A DNA stretch of 64,000 bases, taken from Bacillus sp. FJAT-44742. Lineage in GTDB: Bacteria; Bacillota; Bacilli; Bacillales; Marinococcaceae. Numbering within the stretch: position 1 is the stretch's first letter; each line of letters begins with the position of its first letter. Both the position numbers and the translations under genes were made by a program. Of the stretch, positions 27,908-36,727 are shown in pieces. The stretch lies in the NCBI RefSeq assembly GCF_002797315.1, contig NZ_KZ454936.1, forward strand, positions 681,133 through 745,132, read 5' to 3'. Under the pieces are notes generated by a model. The model searched no databases and was not told the DNA's origin. It saw only the letters and a program-made list of their open reading frames with translations.

Positions 27908-28285
27908 ATGAAGAGAAGTCCGCTTATTCCGTTTTTTATAACAGCTGTAGTTGGAATCCTTTTAATGTTATCTCTATCTCTAGTTGGACTTGACCAGCAA
28001 GCTTCCATCGAAGATGAAGAGAATGGTGAAAATGGCGAAGAAGAAACAGAGATTGAAGATCCAATTGCTCATGGTGAAGAGCTCGTAAATTCAAACTGTA
28101 TTTCTTGTCATGGTGACAATCTTGAAGGCGGTCAGGGGCCTGCCATTGATAATCTCGAAGGAGACTTTACTGTAGAAGAAATTGCTGATATTGCTGAAAA
28201 TGGAATTGGATCCATGCCTGGTGGCTGGGCTGAAGGTGAAGATGCTGAAGCCATTGGTGAATACTTGCTTTCTATTTCAGAGTAA
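27908..28285 (+). CDS. cccA: Membrane-anchored cytochrome c550
   Basis: 125-residue respiratory c-type cytochrome. An N-terminal membrane anchor (about 6-28) is followed by a strongly acidic linker (about 35-51, Glu/Asp/Asn/Gly) and a single-haem domain with CISCH at 64-68 and the probable axial Met103 in GSMPGGW. It sits just after sigA as cccA does in B. subtilis. The start with AAAGGGGG at 27908 is preferred to 27884. The acidic linker is unlike the B. subtilis protein and recalls cytochromes of alkaliphilic bacilli. Confidence 0.93.
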   Translation: MKRSPLIPFFITAVVGILLMLSLSLVGLDQQASIEDEENGENGEEETEIEDPIAHGEELVNSNCISCHGDNLEGGQGPAIDNLEGDFTVEEIADIAENGIGSMPGGWAEGEDAEAIGEYLLSISE

Positions 28286-28291
28286 CCAATA

Positions 28292-28318
28292 AAAAAGGAG
28301 GGGGAGCCCCTCCTTTTT
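28292..28318 (+). terminator. Intrinsic terminator after cccA
   Basis: AAAAAGGAGGGG pairs with CCCCTCCTTTTT around a minimal loop (28292-28318). Confidence 0.9.
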
Positions 28319-28345
28319 ATTATGCAAAGAAAGGACGACCTGAAC

Positions 28346-29059
28346 ATGAATAAGGACGTGTTGTCAAAGCGCCTGCAATTTATTGCCGATGAAGTGCAGG
28401 AGGGAGCAGTTCTGGCGGATGTAGGCACAGATCACGGTTATTTACCTGTTTATTTGTGCAGTCAGGGGAAAATTAAAAAAGCGGTTGCCGGGGATGTGAA
28501 CGAGGGACCTTTAGAAGCAGCAAAAAATCAAATAGAAACCTCGTCTTGCGGGGGTGTTGTCATTCCACGCCTTGGAAGCGGGCTTTCTGTTATAAAAAAA
28601 GAAGACAACGTAGATACCATAGTGATTGCCGGGATGGGTGGCTCTCTTATCTCTGCAATCCTTGAGGAAGGAAAAGAAAAGTTACCTGGAGTAAAAAGGC
28701 TTATTCTTCAGCCGAACATCCACGCTCTATATGTCAGGGAGTGGCTTCTTAAAGAAGGCTGGGAAATTAAAAATGAACATATACTAGAAGAAGATAACAG
28801 AATATATGAAATCATCGTTGCAGAATGTGGTGAGTGCGAAAAGCCTTACCAAGACATAAACAAAGAGGCTGCTTTGCTCCTGGGACCTTTTTTATTAAAA
28901 GAAAGAAATGATGCTTTTATTAAAAAATGGAGCAGGGAATTAAATAATTGGAGAAGAGTTCTTCGGGAACTGGAGAAAGCTTCGGATGAAAACAGAATCA
29001 CAGCCAGAAAGGAAGAAGTTGAAAGAAAAATTAAGCTTACAGAGGAGGTATTATCATGA
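28346..29059 (+). CDS. trmK: tRNA m1A22 methyltransferase TrmK
   Basis: 237-residue SAM-dependent enzyme methylating A22 in tRNA. The Rossmann domain shows LADVGTDHGYLP near 26-37, GDVNEGPL, and the family motif VIAGMGGSLI near 93-102 followed by LILQPNIHALYVREWL; the C-terminal ~80 residues form a coiled-coil arm. ATG 28322 abuts the cccA terminator and lacks a binding site; AAGGA at 28331-28335 serves ATG 28346. It overlaps the next gene by four bases (ATGA), as in B. subtilis yqfN-yqfO. Confidence 0.95.
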   Translation: MNKDVLSKRLQFIADEVQEGAVLADVGTDHGYLPVYLCSQGKIKKAVAGDVNEGPLEAAKNQIETSSCGGVVIPRLGSGLSVIKKEDNVDTIVIAGMGGSLISAILEEGKEKLPGVKRLILQPNIHALYVREWLLKEGWEIKNEHILEEDNRIYEIIVAECGECEKPYQDINKEAALLLGPFLLKERNDAFIKKWSRELNNWRRVLRELEKASDENRITARKEEVERKIKLTEEVLS

Positions 29060-30177
29060 AAAAAACGATCAATGGTCAAACTGTCATACAAAGCTTTGAA
29101 AGCTGGTCGCCTAAGTCCTTAGCTGTCGAGGGAGATAAAATTGGCCTTATGATAGGAACACTGGATAAGCCGGTAAAAAAGGTAATGATCGCCTTAGATG
29201 TTTTAGAAGAAGTTATTGATGAAGCTGTGGAAAAGGAAGTTGATCTTATCATAGCTCATCATCCGCTGATCTTTAAACCCTTAAAGCACATTAATACAAA
29301 AACAGGACAAGGTCCTATCATTGAAAAATGTATTAAGCATGATATTGCTGTGTATGCTGCTCATACTAACCTTGATGTTGCTAAAGGCGGAGTAAACGAT
29401 ATGATGGCCGAAGCTCTTGGCCTTAAAGATACGAAAGTGCTTGTGCCTACTATGGAAGATAAACTGAAAAAGCTGGTCGCCTTTGTCCCGGAGGATCATC
29501 TTGAAGCAGTGAGACACGCTTTAGGGGACGCGGGCGCCGGCCATATTGGCGAGTATAGTCATTGCAGCTTTACCTCAGAGGGGACAGGAGCTTTTATGCC
29601 TGGGGATGAGGCGGATCCATATATTGGAGAGCAGGGGAAAATGGAATTTGTTTCAGAAAAACGAATTGAAACCATCCTGGCCGAATCACAAGTCAAAAAG
29701 GTTGTAAATGCTTTAATCAAAGCACACCCATATGAAGAACCGGCATATGATCTTTATCCATCAGACATGGAGGGAGAAGTTCTGGGCCTTGGGCGTATAG
29801 GTTCATTGGAGAATGAAATGACCCTTGGAGATTTTGCTTCTCATGTTAAGGATGCTTTTGATGTAAACACCGTAAGAGCAGTCGGGGAGAAAGACAGCAA
29901 GGTGAAAAAGGTGGCTATTTTAGGAGGAGATGGGAACAAATATTGGAGTCATGCAAAAAGAATGGGAGCTGATGTCTACTTAACAGGAGATGTATATTAC
30001 CATGTAGCCCATGATGCCATGATGAGCGGTTTGAAAATGATTGATCCAGGCCATAATGTTGAAAAAGTGATGAAGGTCGGGGTTCAAAAGCGATTGAAAG
30101 AAGAAATGCAAAAGAAAGGTTATGAAGTTGAAGTGTTGGCTTCTGACGTAAATACAGATCCATTTACCTTTTTATAA
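29056..30177 (+). CDS. Nif3-like dinuclear metal protein (YqfO)
   Basis: 373-residue Nif3/DUF34 protein, labelled GTP cyclohydrolase type 2 homologue in databases, but real activity is unsettled. The dinuclear metal site is visible: LIIAHHPLIFKP, YAAHTNLDVAKGG and, near the C-terminus, DPGHNVEK. The PII-like insertion (about 130-240) typical of the long bacillar form is present, with KAHPYEEPAYDLY. GAGGAGG-like signal lies in trmK. Co-transcription with trmK is expected. Confidence 0.93.
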   Translation: MKKTINGQTVIQSFESWSPKSLAVEGDKIGLMIGTLDKPVKKVMIALDVLEEVIDEAVEKEVDLIIAHHPLIFKPLKHINTKTGQGPIIEKCIKHDIAVYAAHTNLDVAKGGVNDMMAEALGLKDTKVLVPTMEDKLKKLVAFVPEDHLEAVRHALGDAGAGHIGEYSHCSFTSEGTGAFMPGDEADPYIGEQGKMEFVSEKRIETILAESQVKKVVNALIKAHPYEEPAYDLYPSDMEGEVLGLGRIGSLENEMTLGDFASHVKDAFDVNTVRAVGEKDSKVKKVAILGGDGNKYWSHAKRMGADVYLTGDVYYHVAHDAMMSGLKMIDPGHNVEKVMKVGVQKRLKEEMQKKGYEVEVLASDVNTDPFTFL

Positions 30178-30193
30178 AAAGGGTAATAGGAAA

Positions 30194-30228
30194 AAAAGGA
30201 GGCTGCCCAGAATGGGGCAGCCCTCTTA
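30194..30228. terminator. Bidirectional terminator between nif3-like gene and ispH
   Basis: GGCTGCCC (30201-30208) pairs with GGGCAGCC (30215-30222). Flanking A-run on the left and TCTTATT on the right make it functional both ways; the minus-strand T-run (for ispH) is the better one. Confidence 0.85.
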
Positions 30229-30233
30229 TTACT

Positions 30234-31178
30234 TTACTTTTTAGCCTTTACTTTCGGGAGAATTTTGGTTCCCTGTACTTTCTTTTCAGTTACCCATGTT
30301 GATGGGTCATTTTTGTCGTATTGTTCGAGGAACCTGATGACTTCTTTTGTAATTGGTGTAGGAGTTGAAGCTCCTGAGGTAACACCCACAGTTTCTACAC
30401 CTTCAAACCAATCCAGGTTAATTTCAGAAACATCTGCAATGCGGTATGCTTCCGTGCCCGCTATCTTCTTAGAAACCTGTGCCAGACGGTTGGAATTATT
30501 GCTCTTCGGATCCCCAATTACAAGAAGCAAGTCTGCTTCTTTCGCTTGCTCAGCTACTGCTTCTTGCCTTACCTGAGTAGCCATGCAAATTTCATTGTGT
30601 ATCTCAGCGTGGGGATACTTATCAAGCGTTTTATTCATAATATCAGAAACGTCCCATTGACTCATTGTGGTTTGGTTGGTCACGATAATTTTTTCAGAAT
30701 CAAGATTCAGCTTTTCTACATCCTCCACCGATTCGACTAAGTGGACAATATCAGGTGCAACACCAATGGCACCTTCAGGCTCCGGGTGGCCTTTTTTACC
30801 GACATACACTACCTGGTAACCTTCTGCTTTCTTTTCTTTAATCAGGTCATGGGTTCGTGTAACATCAGGGCATGTAGCGTCGACAGTAGTCAGTCCCTTT
30901 TTACGTGCAAGTTCCCTTACTTCAGGGGATACACCATGGGCTGTAAAAATTACAGTGCCTTTGTCAACTTTTTGAAGAATTTCTAAACGGTTAGGTCCGT
31001 CCAGAGAAATAATGCCATCTTCTTCAAACGCATCAGTAACGTGCTTATTATGAACAATCATCCCCAGAATATAGATGGGCCTTGGCAAATCCAGGTTATT
31101 AGCTGTTTGGCGTGCGAGAACCATTGCATCTACCACACCATAACAATATCCGCGGGGAGAAATTTTTAGTACTTTCAT
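30234..31178 (-). CDS. ispH: 4-hydroxy-3-methylbut-2-enyl diphosphate reductase IspH
   Basis: 314-residue [4Fe-4S] reductase, the last step of the methylerythritol phosphate pathway, giving IPP and DMAPP. The three cluster cysteines are C12 (GYCYGV), C103 (DATCPD) and C198 (NEICMAT), with GTVIFTAHG and TNQTTMSQ nearby. AAGAGGAGG precedes the ATG. ispG, the preceding enzyme, is encoded about 17 kb away at 47834-48952, also on the minus strand. Confidence 0.97.
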   Translation of the reverse strand: MKVLKISPRGYCYGVVDAMVLARQTANNLDLPRPIYILGMIVHNKHVTDAFEEDGIISLDGPNRLEILQKVDKGTVIFTAHGVSPEVRELARKKGLTTVDATCPDVTRTHDLIKEKKAEGYQVVYVGKKGHPEPEGAIGVAPDIVHLVESVEDVEKLNLDSEKIIVTNQTTMSQWDVSDIMNKTLDKYPHAEIHNEICMATQVRQEAVAEQAKEADLLLVIGDPKSNNSNRLAQVSKKIAGTEAYRIADVSEINLDWFEGVETVGVTSGASTPTPITKEVIRFLEQYDKNDPSTWVTEKKVQGTKILPKVKAKK

Positions 31179-31222
31179 AACTGCCTCCTCTTAAAAAGAG
31201 TTATCCTTTTTAGACTAGGGTC

Positions 31223-31251
31223 ATTATACTATTTGCATAATAAAAATGAAA
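31223..31251 (-). promoter_or_regulatory. Candidate promoter for ispH
   Basis: On the minus strand TATAAT (31223-31228) lies 17 bases after a weak -35, TTTCAT (31246-31251). Confidence 0.45.
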
Positions 31252-31363
31252 GGATAGAGGCTGAAAGAAAGTTATTAGGAGAAAATTGTCTTTTTTTCTT
31301 CTGTTCAGTCTTGGATTCTACCTGGTTATGATGCCTCACAAATTTAAGGATCAGGCTAAAAAC

Positions 31364-31864
31364 TTAAATATATAACTTAGGCCGGGGCACAGTAGACGAA
31401 TAAGAAGAGGAAACTTCTTTCTCTTCCCACTTTACCGGTATTTCTTGTGTCGTTGGTGTCATTGGGGAAGAAGCGGTTTCTTCCTTATCTATAGGCTCTG
31501 CTTCTTCGGATGGGTTTGCAGGAGGACTGCTGTTCATTACCTTCCAAATGGCAGGAAGCTGTCTGACAATCGGGCCGTACTGGCGGACCATTGGAGTTAC
31601 AGTCTGCATCATACCTAACATCTTTTGGGCAGATTGAATCCAAGGCATGATCCCTCCGCCTTGAGCAGCTCCCATCATTGCTGGTCCCATCCCTCCACCG
31701 CCCATCATTCCTCCACCCATAGCTGGATTAAAGCCAAGACCAGAAAGCAATTTTCCAAAAGGAAGGGACCTTGCTGCTGGAGGTAAAAACCCTGCCATTG
31801 TATGAGGTGAAGTTACCGGGGAGGCAGGAAACGGCGAGGGAAAATAAAATGGTGACGGGTACAT
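31364..31864 (-). CDS. VrrA/YqfQ family protein
   Basis: 166-residue protein in the position of B. subtilis yqfQ, between ispH and cshB; the family (VrrA in B. anthracis) has no known biochemical role. The N-terminus is Pro/Phe/Ser-rich, residues about 45-70 are Gly/Met-rich (repeats of GGGM), a short helical segment AQKMLGMMQTVTPMVRQYGPIVRQLP follows in pieces, and the tail is acidic with Ser/Thr, ending RPKLYI. GTG 31876 is in frame, but AAAGGGTG spaced nine bases from ATG 31864 supports the shorter start. Confidence 0.8.
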   Translation of the reverse strand: MYPSPFYFPSPFPASPVTSPHTMAGFLPPAARSLPFGKLLSGLGFNPAMGGGMMGGGGMGPAMMGAAQGGGIMPWIQSAQKMLGMMQTVTPMVRQYGPIVRQLPAIWKVMNSSPPANPSEEAEPIDKEETASSPMTPTTQEIPVKWEEKEVSSSYSSTVPRPKLYI

Positions 31865-31912
31865 GATGAATTTCACCCTTTCAAGTTACAGATTACGTAG
31901 ACAATTGCTGTG

Positions 31913-31941
31913 TTTAAAGATGGTTTATGATAAAATATGAT
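31913..31941 (+). promoter_or_regulatory. Candidate promoter for cshB
   Basis: TTTAAA (31913-31918), 17 bases, TATGAT (31936-31941), about 75 bases before the cshB start. Confidence 0.45.
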
Positions 31942-32015
31942 GATGCCTACAGGAACGTGACATGACCTGGTTATAGTGAGAAATATAGGTATTGAAAAAG
32001 AAAGGCGGAAACAAA

Positions 32016-33341
32016 GTGAAAGCATTTGAACGATTTGGCTTACCCCCATTTCTAATACAAGCGTTACAAAAACAAAACATTCAAAAACCGACAGAAATAC
32101 AAGAGAGGCTGATTCCTGCTATCAAAAATGGCAAGGATGTTATAGGGCAGTCGCAGACGGGGTCAGGAAAAACCCTTTCCTTTCTGCTTCCGCTTGTATC
32201 TGAAATTGATACAAAACACAATTATACACAAGCTGTAATCACAGCTCCGACAAGAGAGCTTGCCGGCCAGCTGTACGATGAATTACTGAAGCTTCTTGGA
32301 GAAGACAAGGAGGAGAAAATTTCATCAAGGCTGGTGGTAGGCGGAACTGACCGACTTCGTACAATGAATAAATTGAAAAATCAGCCCCATATCGTTGTTG
32401 GTACACCAGGGCGTCTTCATGATATGGTCAAAAGCCAGGCTCTGGATGTTCATAAAACAAAATTCTATGTTGTAGATGAAGCTGATCAAATGCTGGACAT
32501 GGGTTTCATTGAACAGGTGGATCAGGTTGCTTCCAGTATGCCAGAAGATTTACAGATGATGGTCTTCTCAGCTACTATTCCTGAAAAGCTTCAGCCATTT
32601 TTGAAAAAATATATGAGCCAGCCACGTCATGTTCACGTGAAGCCCGAGGAAGCCACTCCAGCAAAAATCGATCATTATTTAGTACCTCTCCGCCATAGGG
32701 ACCGGACGGAATTGACAGTGAAGGTTGCAGCGTCGTTAAATCCTTATCTTGCCATCGTTTTTACGAATAAAAAAGAAGAAGCCGATGAAGTGTTTGCTGC
32801 GATGGTAGAAGAAGGGCTGAATGTGGACTTGCTACACGGCGGGATTGCCCCCCGTCAACGAAAACAAGTGATGAAGCGGGTGAATGATGCTTCGGTTCAG
32901 TATCTGGTTGCTACTGATTTAGCGGCCCGTGGAATCGATATTAAAGGGGTCACTCATGTCATCAATTATGCTCTTCCAAAGGAGCTTGAATTTTATGTCC
33001 ACCGTGTTGGACGTTCAGCTAGAGCCGGTCATACAGGGGAAGCGTATACTCTTGTAGAAAAAAATGAGCAGGAGCCTCTGCAAAAGCTCGCTAAAAAGAG
33101 AATCTCATTTGAGTATAAAGATTTAAGACGGGGAGAATGGGTCTCTGTAGAAAATATGACTGTGACAAAGAAAAACCGGACAAGGTCAACAGCTTCACCG
33201 GCCGCCGGCATGAAACCGGCCACGGGCACAAAAAAACCGAAAAAGGTTAAGCCTGGATATAAGAAAAAAGCGAAGCAGCAATTTGCACAAGAGGCTAAAC
33301 GACAAAGAAGAATTGAAACGAAGAGAAACAACAAAAAATAA
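32016..33341 (+). CDS. cshB: DEAD-box RNA helicase CshB
   Basis: 441-residue ATP-dependent RNA helicase, linked to cold adaptation and RNA turnover. Motifs in order: Q motif ([11 protein letters not shown]), Walker [28 protein letters not shown], and the C-terminal RecA domain with DLAARGID and [11 protein letters not shown] Lys/Arg-rich tail from about 390 likely binds RNA. TTG 31992 is open but AAAGGCGG before GTG 32016 fixes the start. Orthologue of B. subtilis YqfR, next to nfo. Confidence 0.94.
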   Translation: MKAFERFGLPPFLIQALQKQNIQKPTEIQERLIPAIKNGKDVIGQSQTGSGKTLSFLLPLVSEIDTKHNYTQAVITAPTRELAGQLYDELLKLLGEDKEEKISSRLVVGGTDRLRTMNKLKNQPHIVVGTPGRLHDMVKSQALDVHKTKFYVVDEADQMLDMGFIEQVDQVASSMPEDLQMMVFSATIPEKLQPFLKKYMSQPRHVHVKPEEATPAKIDHYLVPLRHRDRTELTVKVAASLNPYLAIVFTNKKEEADEVFAAMVEEGLNVDLLHGGIAPRQRKQVMKRVNDASVQYLVATDLAARGIDIKGVTHVINYALPKELEFYVHRVGRSARAGHTGEAYTLVEKNEQEPLQKLAKKRISFEYKDLRRGEWVSVENMTVTKKNRTRSTASPAAGMKPATGTKKPKKVKPGYKKKAKQQFAQEAKRQRRIETKRNNKK

Positions 33342-33373
33342 TACAGGTTTACAGTGAAACGGGAGAGATAACT

Positions 33374-34264
33374 ATGCTTTTAGGATCACACGTGTCAATG
33401 AACGGGAAAAAGATGCTTTTAGGATCAAGTGAGGAAGCCGCATCCTATGGTGGAACGGCTATGATGATTTATACAGGAGCTCCTCAAAATACAAGAAGAA
33501 AACCAATAGAAGAACTTAATATTGAGGCTGGAGTAGCGCATATGGCTGAACACGGGGTAAACGAGGTAGTGGTGCATGCCCCGTATATAATCAACATTGG
33601 GAATACATCAAAGCCTGAAACCTTTGAACTTGGCGTCAACTTTCTTCGTTCGGAAATAGAAAGGACGGAAGCTCTTGGGGCTACCCAGATTGTCCTTCAT
33701 CCGGGTGCACATGTGGGAGCAGGAGCAGACAAAGGAATAAAGAAAATTATAGAGGGACTAAATGAAGTGATTGATCCGCAGAGTAAGGTACAGATTGCTT
33801 TGGAAACCATGGCAGGGAAAGGATCTGAATGCGGCCGATCTTTTGAGGAGCTGGCTCAGATTATTGACGGAGTTACTCATAATGAGAGATTGTCCATATG
33901 CTTTGATACATGCCACACTCATGATGCAGGTTATGACATTGTAAATGATTTCGATGGAGTCTTAGATCAGTTTGACCGAATGATCGGTATTGACCGGTTA
34001 AAAGTTCTACACATCAACGACAGCAAAAATGAGTGCGGGGCAGCAAAGGACCGTCATGAAAACATAGGGTGCGGTTATATAGGATTTGAGGCGTTGAATT
34101 ATATTGTTCATCACCCCTCCTTTACAGAGGTTCCTAAGATCCTTGAAACTCCTTATGTTGGAACAGACAAGAAAAATAAAAAACCACCTTACAAATTTGA
34201 AATCAATATGCTGAAGGAAAAAGCATTTAATGAAAATTTAAAAGACGAAGTATTTAACCAGTAA
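33374..34264 (+). CDS. nfo: Endonuclease IV
   Basis: 296-residue zinc AP endonuclease that incises abasic sites in base-excision repair. The TIM-barrel metal ligands are seen in [64 protein letters not shown] and ILETP. GGGAGAGA precedes the ATG. It follows cshB by 32 bases and is ended by the terminator at 34322. Confidence 0.97.
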   Translation: MLLGSHVSMNGKKMLLGSSEEAASYGGTAMMIYTGAPQNTRRKPIEELNIEAGVAHMAEHGVNEVVVHAPYIINIGNTSKPETFELGVNFLRSEIERTEALGATQIVLHPGAHVGAGADKGIKKIIEGLNEVIDPQSKVQIALETMAGKGSECGRSFEELAQIIDGVTHNERLSICFDTCHTHDAGYDIVNDFDGVLDQFDRMIGIDRLKVLHINDSKNECGAAKDRHENIGCGYIGFEALNYIVHHPSFTEVPKILETPYVGTDKKNKKPPYKFEINMLKEKAFNENLKDEVFNQ

Positions 34265-34321
34265 AGCGAATAACGTCATGTTGTTAAAGAAAAAGAGACA
34301 GGGACAAAAACCAGCGAAAGG

Positions 34322-34361
34322 GAAGAGCCCTCACCAAATCGGTGGGAGCTCTTTTTGTTTC
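34322..34361 (+). terminator. Intrinsic terminator after nfo
   Basis: An imperfect 12-bp stem (about 34324-34335 with 34341-34352) with loop AAATC followed by TTTTTG. Confidence 0.78.
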
Positions 34362-34393
34362 AGTAATCTATTGGTTGATTGTTCAAATATACA

Positions 34394-34588
34394 CTGGCAT
34401 GCATCTAAAGGCACAAGTGCGACATCCGTTCAAGCTTCATTTCATTCGCATTCACGGTGTCTTCTATGCACCTAAAAGGCACAAGTGCGACATCCGTTCA
34501 AGCTTCATTTCATTCGCATTCACGGTGTCTTCTATGCCGCGCTAGGCATCAGGGGGAACCGAAAGCCTCACTATCTATTGCATGCCAG
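34394..34588. repeat. 10-base inverted repeats bounding tandem-repeat block
   Basis: CTGGCATGCA (34394-34403) and its exact complement TGCATGCCAG (34579-34588) enclose about 175 bases containing two tandem repeat units. The arrangement recalls a miniature inverted-repeat element, but no target-site duplication is evident. Confidence 0.5.
34399..34537. repeat. Tandem direct repeat, two 67-68 base units
   Basis: Unit 1 is 34399-34465 and unit 2 is 34466-34533; 63 bases (34407-34469 versus 34475-34537) are identical. Each carries a small GCACAAGTGC dyad. Unit length is not a multiple of three and no gene is supported here, so the repeat is non-coding. Confidence 0.9.
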
Positions 34589-34634
34589 GATGACACTGGG
34601 AAAATCAGGATTCTTCGGAAAAAAGACTCCACAA

Positions 34635-34892
34635 TTATTGGATATACTGAGCAAAAAGGGCTTCAAGCAGTTCTCCAGTTGCCGGTGAAACGTTGCTCTT
34701 TGCTTTATGAAGCACAGCATGAAGTGATTGCTTATCATTAAAATCCCATGGCTCTGTTTTTACAAGTGTCAGGAGCTTAACTGCTTCCTCTCTGCTTACT
34801 GTTACCCCATATTGCTGGCCGTAAGCCATAACATCCTGAGGTGTCATCTGAGCAATATGTTGTTTAACCACCTGCTGAAAAAAAGGATTCAT
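34635..34892 (-). CDS. yqfT: DUF2624 family protein (YqfT)
   Basis: 85-residue protein in the yqfT position downstream of nfo. It is a helical, cytoplasmic-looking protein; landmarks are NPFFQQVVKQHIAQMT, YGQQYGVTVSREEA and the acidic C-terminal ELLEALFAQY. Function is unknown. AGGAGG lies nine bases before the ATG. It faces nfo across the tandem-repeat region. Confidence 0.85.
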   Translation of the reverse strand: MNPFFQQVVKQHIAQMTPQDVMAYGQQYGVTVSREEAVKLLTLVKTEPWDFNDKQSLHAVLHKAKSNVSPATGELLEALFAQYIQ

Positions 34893-34995
34893 TAAGAGCC
34901 TCCTATAGTTTCAATTCATAATAATACATGATATGCATGTTATCTTGAAGTGTCGCTCTTTTTAGTGCGGAGTTTATAAATTTTACCAAAAAGAG

Positions 34996-35024
34996 TAGGC
35001 AAGCACTCTGTCATTTAGTATAAT
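34996..35024 (+). promoter_or_regulatory. Sigma-A-type promoter for the histidine kinase
   Basis: TAGGCA (34996-35001), 17-base spacer, perfect TATAAT (35019-35024). Confidence 0.55.
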
Positions 35025-35100
35025 CAAAAATAAGAGTAATAAAATGGAAAGAAATTGGCAGTGAAATATGATTGATTGGTTTCATTGAGGAGGGGGTAAT

Positions 35101-36477
35101 ATGTACCAATCATTATATACAGCGGAAATTGATGGATTTGAAGACGAATTCAAGGAAGTCTCTTCGGAGTGGCGTTTTGTATTAGCAAATGACGGTGAAG
35201 TAATATCGTTAAATGACGAGGCGGCAAGGTGGTTTCAACGGGGGACGAGCTTTTTTCATCATTTAGACGAAGAAGAATGTAAGAAAGCAATTATTTTGCT
35301 GAAGTCAATTTTTCTTCAGGGAAAGGTCTTTGAATTTAATTTAACACATCAATTCGACTCTCACATATGTACTGTTTCCTACAACGGAAAGTATAAAAAC
35401 GGAAAGTTTTTTCTCTTAGGATCCCTGCGTCATAACCCAAAGCCAGATACCCTCTATGACATGTGGGATCAAGAAGTCCTTCCTCATTTCATCCATCCTT
35501 ATGTTATTCTCGATCATGATTTAATAATTTCTAAACATAACAACGAATTTACAAGCTTTTTAGGCATAGAAAAATTTGAAAAAAGGCTGTCAGCATATAA
35601 AGAAGATGAGAGTCAGCGTGCTTTTTACATCACTTCCTTTGCAGAAGAAGTTTTTCTGGAAAAAAAACCTCTTGTAAAAGACTATAGTAATGAATGTAAA
35701 GGGGACTATTTCAGGCTGAAAGGTATATATCTGCCAGAAAGGTATAGTGTACTTATTTTCATCTATGACCAATCCTTTGAAACGCGCTATAACCATTTGC
35801 TGCTTTTTCAAAACCAAATGGAATCTGTTTCACATTTATCTGCTGGTGTAGCTCACGAGCTTCGCAATCCATTGTCAGTGATTAAAGGCTTTCTTCAGCT
35901 TTCTTCTTTAACCAACAGCTTTGATAAATACTCCACCACCATTTTATCTGAAGTAGACCGTATGAATGGCATCATTGAAAACTTTCTTTCCATGGCGCGC
36001 AGGAACATAAAAAAAGAAGTACAAAATCCTGCTAAACTCCTCCATAGTATAGCTGATATTATACACTCTGAGTGTTTGATGAAGGGAATAACCTTTACCT
36101 TTGATATTTATCAGGGAACAGAAAAAATTAAAGTGAACGATTCCTCTTTAAAGCAGGTAGCATTAAACGCATTACGCAACGCTATGGAAGCCTTTAATCA
36201 AAAGAATAAGAATAATTGCTTCTCTTTAAAAAGTTTTGTTGAAAAGGGAGAATACTGGATAGTTATTAAAGATAATGGGGATGGCATTCCGAAGGACATC
36301 CTTAAAAAATTAGAGGCAGGGAAACCTTTCTTCACTACTAAAGATCAAGGGACAGGTATAGGTATTCCTCTTTGCAAAACAATTATGCAAGATCACAACG
36401 GAACATTTACCATCAAAAGTGATCCTGAGTCTGGGACAAGTATTATTCTAACATTTCCCTTAGTTAAAAATTACTGA
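35101..36477 (+). CDS. Orphan sensor histidine kinase, sporulation-kinase type
   Basis: 458-residue soluble histidine kinase with no membrane segments. Residues about 1-230 look like two PAS-type sensory domains. The H-box SHLSAGVAHELRNPLSVIKG has the phospho-acceptor H252 and closely resembles KinA/KinB/KinE-type kinases of the Spo0A phosphorelay; the N-box is around N356-N360 (ALNALRNAMEAF), G1 is DNGDGIP and G2 GTGIGIP. AGGAGGGGG precedes the ATG. No response regulator lies nearby, as expected for phosphorelay kinases that signal through Spo0F. What it senses is unknown. Confidence 0.9.
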   Translation: MYQSLYTAEIDGFEDEFKEVSSEWRFVLANDGEVISLNDEAARWFQRGTSFFHHLDEEECKKAIILLKSIFLQGKVFEFNLTHQFDSHICTVSYNGKYKNGKFFLLGSLRHNPKPDTLYDMWDQEVLPHFIHPYVILDHDLIISKHNNEFTSFLGIEKFEKRLSAYKEDESQRAFYITSFAEEVFLEKKPLVKDYSNECKGDYFRLKGIYLPERYSVLIFIYDQSFETRYNHLLLFQNQMESVSHLSAGVAHELRNPLSVIKGFLQLSSLTNSFDKYSTTILSEVDRMNGIIENFLSMARRNIKKEVQNPAKLLHSIADIIHSECLMKGITFTFDIYQGTEKIKVNDSSLKQVALNALRNAMEAFNQKNKNNCFSLKSFVEKGEYWIVIKDNGDGIPKDILKKLEAGKPFFTTKDQGTGIGIPLCKTIMQDHNGTFTIKSDPESGTSIILTFPLVKNY

Positions 36478-36505
36478 GCTGTATTAAATATGTGACCAAC
36501 AGGAA

Positions 36506-36548
36506 GGGCAAATGATGTTTGCAAAAACAATCATTTGCCCTTATAATT
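36506..36548 (+). terminator. Intrinsic terminator after the kinase
   Basis: A perfect 11-bp stem (36506-36516 with 36530-36540) with a 13-base loop, followed by TTATAATTTAT. Confidence 0.72.
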
Positions 36549-36561
36549 TATGTAAATGGAT

Positions 36562-36587
36562 AAAAAGTTTCCTGAAGGAAACTTTTT
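36562..36587. promoter_or_regulatory. Perfect palindrome, MntR-type operator or terminator
   Basis: AAAAAGTTTCC-TGAA-GGAAACTTTTT, an 11-bp perfect dyad. Its core GTTTCCT/AGGAAAC resembles MntR operators of bacilli and it lies upstream of the Mn-type transporter, just before a TATAAT at 36621-36626. As RNA it would also be a terminator hairpin with a T5 tail, so its role is ambiguous. Confidence 0.5.
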
Positions 36588-36727
36588 ATGGTTGGATAAC
36601 ACATTTTTGTAATGCTTGCATATAATAAAATACAAATAGAGGTATTCTTTTTTTTATCAGGAAAAGTTGGTCTTGTGCAAAAAAAGTTTACTCGGTAAAG
36701 TTATGAATTGATTGGGGGAGTGAACTC

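Noticed and set aside
34399-34537. Possible CRISPR array
   Set aside because: Only two head-to-tail copies with no spacers between them and no cas genes in the window.
34278-34741. Several short frames through the tandem repeat after nfo
   Set aside because: They cross the nfo terminator or the 67-68 base repeats, whose length is not a multiple of three, and show no family resemblance.
36590-36727. yybP-ykoY manganese riboswitch before the Mn transporter
   Set aside because: The conserved loop sequences of that riboswitch are not present.
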